This document shows, one piece after another, positions 24,270 through 29,649 of a stretch of 29,649 nt of DNA. Positions within the stretch are counted from its first letter, which is position 1. The number at the start of each line of letters is the position of its first letter. The translations under genes were made by a program, and so were the position numbers. The notes under the pieces were generated by a model. The model was given only the letters and a program-made list of their open reading frames with translations, did not search any database and was not told where the DNA came from. This DNA comes from an uncultured Eubacteriales bacterium (GTDB lineage Bacteria > Bacillota > Clostridia > Peptostreptococcales > Anaerovoracaceae). The stretch spans positions 1 to 29,649 of the forward strand of contig CADBFL010000006.1 of NCBI GenBank assembly GCA_902793875.1. Direction: 5' to 3'.

Positions 24270-24731
24270 TCATGAACGGACAAGACTCCAGGATTCCGGT
24301 GCTCCGGAACTGTCTAGAGTATCATTCTCGCTGTTGTAAGTGAACCATGCTGTCCCGCTGTCAGAATAGTAGAACACAAGAGTATTATCATCTATATGCC
24401 AGCTGCAGTTTTCATCTACACCGTACTGACTTTCCACCAGCAGCTGTCCGGACTCGAGAACATCATATTTGAAAGCTCCGTCTTCTGTCCGCCATCTTCC
24501 GATAAGTGCTTCCGTGTCATAGGGCTCAGCCGCCTCGTTTTCTGTAAGAGGTTCTTCATCAGTCTGGATTGGCACTGCCTCCGGTATATCAACTGACTCA
24601 ATTGCGATTTCCGGTCCGGGATACTGTATCGACCCATCTGGCTGATCCATGTTGCCGGTCGAGCATCCGGCGAGCATGATGAAGCTTATCAGCAGCGTTG
24701 TTATTAAAAGAATAAATCTGTGTCTGTTCAT
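24270..24731 (-). CDS. Small lipoprotein with a C-terminal lipocalin-like domain
   Basis: 153 residues. The signal peptide ends in the lipobox MLAGC with Cys23. An acidic linker (~25-72) precedes a beta-rich domain starting LIGRWRTEDGAFKYDVLESGQLL and containing CSWHIDDNTLVFYY. This LIGRW-x(n)-GxL pattern is like the small lipocalin-type domains appended to Firmicutes envelope proteins. A similar FAGIWRR domain ends the signal peptidase fusion 1.6 kb away. GGAGG lies before the ATG. The role is unknown; binding a ligand or controlling a partner is guesswork. Confidence 0.7.
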   Translation of the reverse strand: MNRHRFILLITTLLISFIMLAGCSTGNMDQPDGSIQYPGPEIAIESVDIPEAVPIQTDEEPLTENEAAEPYDTEALIGRWRTEDGAFKYDVLESGQLLVESQYGVDENCSWHIDDNTLVFYYSDSGTAWFTYNSENDTLDSSGAPESWSLVRS

Positions 24732-24766
24732 GTCCGGCCTCCGTTACTTTCCGATCTGATACATCA

Positions 24767-24794
24767 AGTATAGCAGTCCGTAATTGTAAAACTG
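24767..24794 (-). promoter_or_regulatory. Extended -10 promoter module B (second lipoprotein)
   Basis: On the minus strand, TGCTATACT (24775-24767) lies 36 bases before the gene. Upstream, CAGTTTTACAATTACGG (24794-24778) matches module A at about 13 of 17 positions. Confidence 0.5.
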
Positions 24795-24805
24795 TAATTA
24801 GGCAA

Positions 24806-25017
24806 TTAATAATATGGTGTGAAGAACACTTCTCCCTCTGGAGTTTGTACGGTCATGAAGAAATTGATGTTCCCCAATTCATGCAACGACTTTAAATACA
24901 GAATATACAGGTCGTTTAACTCTTCCTGTCTATTACCTCCTTTTCCATAGATTTACAGATCTCATCAGAAGGCTTATCGTCGATACCGCATTCACGTTTT
25001 CTGTTATCTAAAGAATA
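24806..25017 (-). pseudogene. Decayed gene remnant between lipoprotein and signal peptidase genes
   Basis: Two minus-strand frames join into one protein-like reading if one frameshift near 24925 is corrected. The upstream frame ends DEICKSMEKEVIDRKS-stop (24916), and the downstream one runs from about 24952 to a stop at 24806 with QEELNDLYILYLKSLHELGN and TPEGEVFFTPYY. Neither has a start codon with a ribosome site, but a promoter module (25012-25040) lies directly upstream, pointing the same way. It looks like the tail of a former lipoprotein gene that lost its N-terminal part. Apart from this and the promoters, the 387-base gap holds nothing else. Confidence 0.35.
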
Positions 25018-25040
25018 ACATCCCCGCGAATGTAAAAATG
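25012..25040 (-). promoter_or_regulatory. Promoter module C, minus-strand half (now drives only the remnant)
   Basis: On the minus strand, TGTTATTCT (25020-25012) is an extended -10 with TTGCAT (25041-25036 region) 17 bases upstream. CATTTTTACATTCGCGG (25040-25024) matches module A at 16 of 17 positions. No intact gene lies downstream. Confidence 0.45.
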
Positions 25041-25077
25041 CAAAAAACAATCCTGCATATCCGGTCTGATATATTCG
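25024..25077 (+). repeat. Promoter repeat C, plus-strand half (signal peptidase promoter)
   Basis: It contains the extended -10 TGATATATT (25067-25075), 44 bases before the signal peptidase start. This 54-bp block has a second copy at 26362-26415, downstream of the same gene; the last 35 bases match at 31 positions. Confidence 0.6.
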
Positions 25078-25118
25078 ATCCATAGGATAAAACTTGTGAG
25101 CGAGGAAAGGAATCAGCC

Positions 25119-26345
25119 ATGAGAAAAAGCACTGCTAAAGCAATAATAGTCTTTGGTCTTATCGTAATTGCTCTGATCATCATGCCTTTTTTTGAATATA
25201 CACTCCAGAGCCATGATGATACCGGGGAAACAGCCGAAAGACTCCCGGACAGCTATGCAGAGGTAGTCGGATCATCCATGTCTCCGACACTCGAGGACGG
25301 GGATATAGTCGGAATATATTACGATGAGACGCCGGAGTATCATGACCTCATCACGTTCCGGTACAAAGATGAAAAGTACATCAAGAGAGTCATCGGACTT
25401 CCGGGCGACACGATCTTCATTCATGACGGAGATGTTTTCAGGAACGGAGTAAAGGAAGTGCGTTTTTCCGAGACAGAAACATGTCCATACAGTATGGACG
25501 ATGAAGTTGTCGTACCGGAGCAATGCTATTTCGTCCTTGGAGACAACCGGAAAAGCTCGTGGGATTCGAGAGTGATCGGTCCTGTGGATATACGTGATGT
25601 GGAGGGTGTAGCGGAGAAATCAGAGGAGTACAGTACTGATGCAAAAAACGATCTTACATGCTGTTCTGGAGAGAACGGAGAGAAGAATTACTATAAAAAA
25701 GAAAAAATAAAGACAGATGCTGAATACGATCTGAAAGACCTTGTGGGAGTATATAGCAATGGGCAGTCAAATATTATCATACGTAAACGAATGGATACTG
25801 ACTTTGACGATATGGAAGTAGGTGTAACTGTAAAATGGGCATCTGTAGAAACTCCAATGGTTTGGAATATGAACGGGAGTTATGACCCTGGCACGGCGAC
25901 GATCAACTATAATGAAGGAAACTACTATGAGGGTCCTGCTTCTGATGGTAGTAATAAACTCGATATCAAGTATTCAGATGGTTCAGGGAGGTTTATATTT
26001 GAGGATAACACTTCTTTCATTTGGGAAGATGATAAAGACGGTGCAGGTGATGGAGAGATTTTCAACAGCTGCGTGTCTTATGCAGATCAAGAGTTTGCCG
26101 GTATCTGGAGGCGCTCCACAGGAGAGTATTATGAGCTGAATGAAGATGGGTCGTATTCTTTTGTCAGTGGGGAACAGAATACGGAAGGCAGATGGGCTGT
26201 AATAGAAGCTCCATTCGGAGACGAGACCAGATATTATATTATTCTTGATGATAATAAGGACCTGTTTGAATATTCCAAATATTCCGAGAATGTGGACTGT
26301 ATACTTTTAAACAATACTAATATCTTTTTCAGGGGCGATGAATAA
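25119..26345 (+). CDS. Signal peptidase I fused to two extra C-terminal domains
   Basis: 408 residues. An N-terminal membrane anchor (~8-25) is followed by a type I signal peptidase domain (~45-165). Catalytic Ser53 is in GSSMSPT and Lys89 in YIKRVIGLPGD; GDNRKSSWDSR (141-151) is the family box E. The peptidase would normally end near 170. After a linker (~170-203) come two more domains: ~205-308 (LVGVYSNGQSNIIIRK ... FIWEDD) and ~325-405 (FAGIWRRSTGEYYELNEDG). The second resembles the domain of the nearby minus-strand lipoprotein. Both are beta-rich and predicted to lie outside the membrane with the active site. I know no standard signal peptidase of this shape; it may be specialised for the neighbouring surface proteins or use the domains to choose substrates. 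A GAGGAAAGGAA lies before the ATG. The C-terminal part is A+T-rich compared with the peptidase part. Confidence 0.85.
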   Translation: MRKSTAKAIIVFGLIVIALIIMPFFEYTLQSHDDTGETAERLPDSYAEVVGSSMSPTLEDGDIVGIYYDETPEYHDLITFRYKDEKYIKRVIGLPGDTIFIHDGDVFRNGVKEVRFSETETCPYSMDDEVVVPEQCYFVLGDNRKSSWDSRVIGPVDIRDVEGVAEKSEEYSTDAKNDLTCCSGENGEKNYYKKEKIKTDAEYDLKDLVGVYSNGQSNIIIRKRMDTDFDDMEVGVTVKWASVETPMVWNMNGSYDPGTATINYNEGNYYEGPASDGSNKLDIKYSDGSGRFIFEDNTSFIWEDDKDGAGDGEIFNSCVSYADQEFAGIWRRSTGEYYELNEDGSYSFVSGEQNTEGRWAVIEAPFGDETRYYIILDDNKDLFEYSKYSENVDCILLNNTNIFFRGDE

Positions 26346-26361
26346 AAAAATCTTTCCGCAC

Positions 26362-26415
26362 CTGCGAATATGGTGCTATGAAAAACGATCCTGCATATCC
26401 GGAATGATATACTCG
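26362..26415 (+). repeat. Orphan promoter repeat D (copy of repeat C)
   Basis: It carries an extended -10, TGATATACT (26405-26413), in the same arrangement as repeat C, but no plus-strand gene follows before the convergent gene ending at 26484. It looks left behind by a duplication or deletion. Confidence 0.55.
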
Positions 26416-26483
26416 GTTTATCAAATAACGCAGCTCTGTTTGACATACCTGCGGGCAATGAAACCAGTTGAATAAAGTAAACA

Positions 26484-27851
26484 CTACAGCAGTTTTTCCC
26501 ACTCGGCAGTCTTGCTCCTGGATGCGAGGTAAGACTTATACAGATAGAAGTTTTCCTGAGACATGGCCATGATCTCGGCTTCCTGAAGCAGGAGCGTCAT
26601 AGGATCATCGGCATTCATATAATCTATAAGGAAGTCATCTATTTCGTGTTCTGAGCTGAGTATGCGGAAGCCGCAGCCGCTGAGGATCTCCTGCAGACGG
26701 TCTACGTTGATCCGGTGTTCTTCAGGAACATCAGACTCCTTGTCAAAGAAGAGCAGGAATGCAAGGAGAGTAGTACGATCCAGGTCTACGGTTCCGCGCA
26801 GGACTTTTCGAAGGAAGTTTTCACCCACCCTGCTCTGAACGGCCGGCTTGGAATCTGCATCCAGAGAGTATGCATTATCAGCTTCTGCATCTCTTCTTTC
26901 CATTTCGGACTGCTGCCATGAGATGATCTCCTCGTCGCTTTTATCAGAAAGGGATGCATTGTAATTTCGCAGATAAGAGGCCAGATCCCTTTTCTGAACT
27001 TTACTGAGGTGATTAATGTCATAACGCTCGAGCAATACGCTGAGCCAGTCTATGCTGGTGTATTCGAAATAAAAGGACTGGAATTCATCGTATATAGCGG
27101 ACAAAGAAACAGGTGCTTCAAGAATAAGCGCAGAAGCTTCGGCCGGACTGTGCTTTTTTCTCGAAAGAGTGCTCTGGACCCTGAAAACAGACAGCCTTGA
27201 AAAGGCCCTGCTTGACCCGTGGCCGCTTTCCAAAGCCCGGCAGTAATCCTGTCTGCGGGTCTCAAGGAAGTACATGAGGTATTTGCAGAAATAATATCTG
27301 GTGACTTCTCTGACGAAGCTGAATTCAGAGGTGTTTCGGAGAAGATATTTCAGAAGCTCCTTTTTATCACTGCCGGCATCCGAAAGATGCGCCTGAATGC
27401 CGTTGGTCCTGTGCATAGTTTCGTAATAGTTATCGGATGCATCCTCAGAATTTTTAGCAATGTATTTACGAATGTCTTTCAGTGAAAGCCTGGAACTTGA
27501 GAGAAGAGGCTCTTCGTTGATTTTGCTTCGGATGAACTCGCTCTCTTTGAGCAGACTTTGCCATTCGTCATAAGAAAGATTGTTGCTGAAAGCATATATC
27601 AGAGTAGCCTCGTAAGGATTTCTGGCATATAGCTGCTCGCAGTCGAAAGATACAAGAGCAGCATTGAGCTCGCTCAGAGACAATTTTCTGACGAAAGCAT
27701 CTGCAATGATTTTATATCTCAGAGGGACATTTTTAAGATATTTGTCGTTTGCCAGCAAAGCAGGATCGATAATAGGCTCCGTGCTGGAGGCAAGGAGTTC
27801 GCTGATAAGATCATCCATCAAACTGTGTTTATTATTGCTGTTTTTTCTCAT
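26484..27851 (-). CDS. Uncharacterised helical protein divergent from PP2C/kinase genes
   Basis: 455 residues from ATG 27851, which has AAGGAG upstream; an in-frame GTG at 27887 has none. There is no signal peptide or membrane segment. The protein is mostly helical and highly charged. Two segments look alike: N-terminal LSELNAALVSFDCEQLYARN followed by YEATLIYAF, and C-terminal VDRLQEILSGCGFRILSSEH followed by EIDDFLIDYM. Both have the spacing L-x(2)-L-x(4-5)-C/G-x(2)-L ending in an acidic/hydrophobic helix, like small helical modules I associate with Firmicutes proteins encoded near kinases. No family is named with confidence. Being divergent from a phosphatase and kinase pair, it may be a substrate or regulator of it. 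Confidence 0.6.
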   Translation of the reverse strand: MRKNSNNKHSLMDDLISELLASSTEPIIDPALLANDKYLKNVPLRYKIIADAFVRKLSLSELNAALVSFDCEQLYARNPYEATLIYAFSNNLSYDEWQSLLKESEFIRSKINEEPLLSSSRLSLKDIRKYIAKNSEDASDNYYETMHRTNGIQAHLSDAGSDKKELLKYLLRNTSEFSFVREVTRYYFCKYLMYFLETRRQDYCRALESGHGSSRAFSRLSVFRVQSTLSRKKHSPAEASALILEAPVSLSAIYDEFQSFYFEYTSIDWLSVLLERYDINHLSKVQKRDLASYLRNYNASLSDKSDEEIISWQQSEMERRDAEADNAYSLDADSKPAVQSRVGENFLRKVLRGTVDLDRTTLLAFLLFFDKESDVPEEHRINVDRLQEILSGCGFRILSSEHEIDDFLIDYMNADDPMTLLLQEAEIMAMSQENFYLYKSYLASRSKTAEWEKLL

Positions 27852-27891
27852 AAAAGGCTTGTCTCCTTGTAAATATTCTGCGTTCACTTTT

Positions 27892-27920
27892 ATTTTACAG
27901 AAATGCGTTGGTCTAGTAAA
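27892..27920 (-). promoter_or_regulatory. Sigma-A-type promoter for the helical protein
   Basis: On the minus strand: TTTACT (27920-27915), a 17-base spacer, TAAAAT (27897-27892), about 40 bases before the start. Confidence 0.5.
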
Positions 27921-27940
27921 ACGTTATTGCAATTTTGGTG

Positions 27941-27949
27941 TGTTATAAT
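27941..27949 (+). promoter_or_regulatory. Extended -10 promoter for the PP2C/kinase unit
   Basis: TGTTATAAT (TG-N-TATAAT) with no strong -35. Its last bases run into the first 77-bp repeat, so transcription would begin at about 27956, inside the repeat's first arm. Confidence 0.55.
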
Positions 27950-28100
27950 GATTTCTACTGATAGATACGGCGTTGCCGTGTAGTAGAAATCATTGATCTT
28001 CGGAGGCTGGGCTCCTGCGATAAAATGATTTCTACTGATAGATACGGCGTTGCCGTGTAGTTGAAATCATTGATCTTCGGAGGCTGGGCTCTTCCGATAG
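27947..28100 (+). repeat. Two tandem 77-bp palindromic units upstream of the phosphatase gene
   Basis: Unit 1 is 27947-28023 and unit 2 is 28024-28100, nearly identical. Each has a long hairpin: AATGATTTCTACT (27947-27959) pairs perfectly with AGTAGAAATCATT (27982-27994), and inside it ACGGC/GCCGT (27967-27971 with 27975-27979) forms a second stem. A smaller GGAG/CTCC-type hairpin follows in the remainder. In unit 2 the outer stem has one mismatch (28059-28071 reads AGTTGAAATCATT). They lie between the predicted promoter and the gene. They could be DNA operators or RNA elements; the promoter overlap favours operators for unit 1. Confidence 0.85.
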
Positions 28101-28116
28101 AATCAAGAGAGGAAAA

Positions 28117-28920
28117 ATGGAAAAAAACAAAACTTCTGAAAACAGAATAAACGGTGCCTGCGGATGCGCAAAAGGTAAAGTCCGCGAAAACAACGAAGAC
28201 AATTTCTACTTTGCAGGGGAATACCTGGAGAGCGAAAACGATGGCATGAAAAATGCCATAAAGCGCTCGCTGAAAAACGATCCGGAAAAGATCCCGGGGG
28301 TATTTGCCGCGGTCTTTGATGGAATGGGCGGCGCTCAGTACGGAGAGATCGCAGCGTATGAAGCGGCGGTTTGCACGGACGCCTTTCTGACTCATGTAAA
28401 GGAAAGCGGATCCTGCGACGGAACTCCAATGCTCAGAAACCTATGCGATTACATCAATAAGGAGGTATTCAAAGCCGGAGAAGAAAAAGGCATTCAAAAG
28501 ATGGGAACCACCATGGCGGCTCTGTACTTTCACGGCAGCAACGTCTGGTCCTGCAATGTCGGGGACAGCCGCTGCTACAGGTTGAGAGACGGAGTCCTGG
28601 AACTTCTGTCGGAAGACCATGTAGAGGAAATGTATAGCATCGACAGGATCAATAATAAAAAGAAGCCGGGACTTGTTCAGTATATGGGGATGGATCCGAG
28701 TGAAATCAGGCTGGAACCGACCATAAACTGCAGAAACCTGAAAAACGGAGACAGCTACCTTATATGCAGCGACGGTCTCACGGATATGGTGGCGGAATCG
28801 GATATTGCAAACATAATCAGGGAAACAGATGATGCCGGGGACACTGCAAACTGTCTTATAGACCTGGCGCTTATGAACGGCGGAAAAGATAATGTAACAG
28901 TTATCGTATGTAAATGCTAG
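28117..28920 (+). CDS. PP2C-family Ser/Thr protein phosphatase
   Basis: 267 residues, cytosolic, a single domain. Metal-binding and catalytic motifs are intact: VRENNEDN (22-29), AAVFDGMGG (64-72, Asp68), MGTTMAAL (129-136), NVGDSRCYRLRDG (147-159), SEDH (166-169), CSDGLTD (217-223, Asp219) and GGKDNVTVIV (255-264). It should remove phosphate from Ser/Thr on targets of the kinase encoded next; the pair resembles PrpC/PrkC, but is not in the usual place beside rlmN/rsmB. Here it is the first gene of a unit with its own repeat-bearing leader. GAGAGG lies before the ATG. Confidence 0.95.
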   Translation: MEKNKTSENRINGACGCAKGKVRENNEDNFYFAGEYLESENDGMKNAIKRSLKNDPEKIPGVFAAVFDGMGGAQYGEIAAYEAAVCTDAFLTHVKESGSCDGTPMLRNLCDYINKEVFKAGEEKGIQKMGTTMAALYFHGSNVWSCNVGDSRCYRLRDGVLELLSEDHVEEMYSIDRINNKKKPGLVQYMGMDPSEIRLEPTINCRNLKNGDSYLICSDGLTDMVAESDIANIIRETDDAGDTANCLIDLALMNGGKDNVTVIVCKC

Positions 28921-28944
28921 ACGTGGAAAAACGAGAGGTACAAA

Positions 28945-29649
28945 GTGAACGGTTTTGAGAAAATAAACATCCCCTGGGAGGACTGGAAAATCGTGAGAGA
29001 ACTCGGTGAGGACTCCTGCGGAAAGGACTATGAGATCGAGCGTACCCAGCATGGGATCACAGAGAGGGATGCTCTTAAGATCATCAGGATCCCTAAAAAC
29101 CGCAGGGAGTACGAAGCGATGTTAAGGCTGACATCGGAAGATGAAGAAAGCACCAGGGCGGTTCTCTCTGAAAAAAAGGATAGGTTAATAAACGAGATCC
29201 GTGCAGTTCAGCGTCTGGATGCGACAGATAATATAGTCGGCATCAAGGATTGGAGCGTCTCAAAACTCGATGACGGATACAGCTGGGAAATATACATCAG
29301 GATGGATCTGCTGACCCCGCTGGTACAGTATGTAAAGAAGAATAAAGGTCTGGAAGAAGAGGAAGTCATAAAGCTCGGAGAAGATATATGCAGAGCTCTT
29401 GTGGAGTGCGAGAAAGAAAAGATCGTTCACAGAGATATCAAGCCGGACAATATCATGGTGTCTGATAGCGGTATATTTAAGCTTGGCGATTTCGGAATCG
29501 CGAGATACCTCGAAGACGATACCACAATGACGGCGGGAGTCGGAACCAGAGCGTATATGGCGCCTGAGATCAACAACATCGAAAAAGCCGGCAAGACAGT
29601 AGACATCTACTCTCTGGGACTGGTGTTGTACGAAATGCTGAATAACTGC
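28945..29649 (+). CDS. Ser/Thr protein kinase, cut off by the window end
   Basis: About 235 residues are visible. The start is GTG with GAGAGG 6 bases upstream, 24 bases after the phosphatase. The kinase core shows the ATP lysine in DALKIIRIP (Lys45), the helix-C glutamate in NEIRAVQRL, HRDIKPDN (161-168), DFG (181-183) and GTRAYMAPE in the activation segment. The glycine-rich loop is degenerate (LGEDSCGKDYEI). No membrane segment appears in the visible part; a PASTA or other sensor domain, if any, would be after the window. The phosphatase/kinase order suggests a reversible phosphorylation module. Confidence 0.95.
   Translation, partial: MNGFEKINIPWEDWKIVRELGEDSCGKDYEIERTQHGITERDALKIIRIPKNRREYEAMLRLTSEDEESTRAVLSEKKDRLINEIRAVQRLDATDNIVGIKDWSVSKLDDGYSWEIYIRMDLLTPLVQYVKKNKGLEEEEVIKLGEDICRALVECEKEKIVHRDIKPDNIMVSDSGIFKLGDFGIARYLEDDTTMTAGVGTRAYMAPEINNIEKAGKTVDIYSLGLVLYEMLNNC

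Noticed and set aside
27950..28050. ATTTCTACTGATAGAT in the 77-bp units resembles a Cas12a crRNA repeat
   Set aside because: The 4-bp TCTA/TAGA pairing is weaker than the Cas12a stem, the supposed spacer between copies is itself part of the repeat (identical in both units), and there are only two copies with no cas genes.
1..29649. tRNA, rRNA, transposase, integrase or CRISPR array
   Set aside because: I saw no cloverleaf-like gene, rRNA segment, recombinase motif or spaced-repeat array in any part of the window.

Overview
The window reads as a chromosomal segment of an anaerobic Gram-positive of the class Clostridia (Bacillota). The evidence is the combined S10-spc-alpha ribosomal protein order with secY-adk-map-infA-rpmJ in the middle, a zinc-type S14, a cysteine-free clostridial-type S4, lipoproteins with Gram-positive lipoboxes, and a large sortase-type surface protein carrying CnaB-like and T-Q ester-bond domains. 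I cannot name a genus. An Anaerovoracaceae- or Lachnospiraceae-like organism is a guess. Base composition is moderate to high in G+C over the first 23.5 kb and visibly richer in A+T from about 23.5 kb to 28 kb.

Layout: (1) 1-250 is the C-terminal end of a repeat-type surface protein, followed by a strong terminator. (2) 317-706 has no gene but holds a structured element ending in a U-tract. (3) 707-3819 is a two-gene unit: a small PC4/YdbC-like ssDNA-binding protein overlapping a 911-residue surface adhesin. (4) 3854-5649 holds mtaB (tRNA ms2t6A formation) and a HIT hydrolase, transcribed toward (5) a minus-strand membrane-bound SpoIIE/RsbU-type phosphatase (5688-7487). (6) 7758-23538 is the S10-spc-alpha supercluster, 31 genes from rpsJ to rplQ. 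It has a clear sigma-A promoter, a ~245-nt leader, a structured rpsJ-rplC spacer, a second leader before rpsM and a bidirectional terminator after rplQ. (7) 23588-26345 is an A+T-richer envelope region: two small lipoproteins, a decayed gene remnant, and a signal peptidase I fused to two extra C-terminal domains. Their promoters belong to one repeated module with an extended -10. (8) 26484-27851 is an uncharacterised helical protein, divergent from (9) a PP2C phosphatase and a Ser/Thr kinase (kinase cut by the window end). Two tandem 77-bp palindromic units lie in front of the phosphatase.

The ribosomal genes form a normal, tightly packed, translationally coupled operon making ribosomes, SecY, adenylate kinase, methionine aminopeptidase, IF-1 and the RNA polymerase alpha subunit. 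The main surprises are an adenylate kinase lacking about 20 residues of its core (one beta strand), the signal peptidase fusion, the family of shared promoter modules with an orphan copy and a gene remnant, and the tandem palindromic units controlling the phosphatase/kinase pair. The last is the best candidate here for something undescribed.
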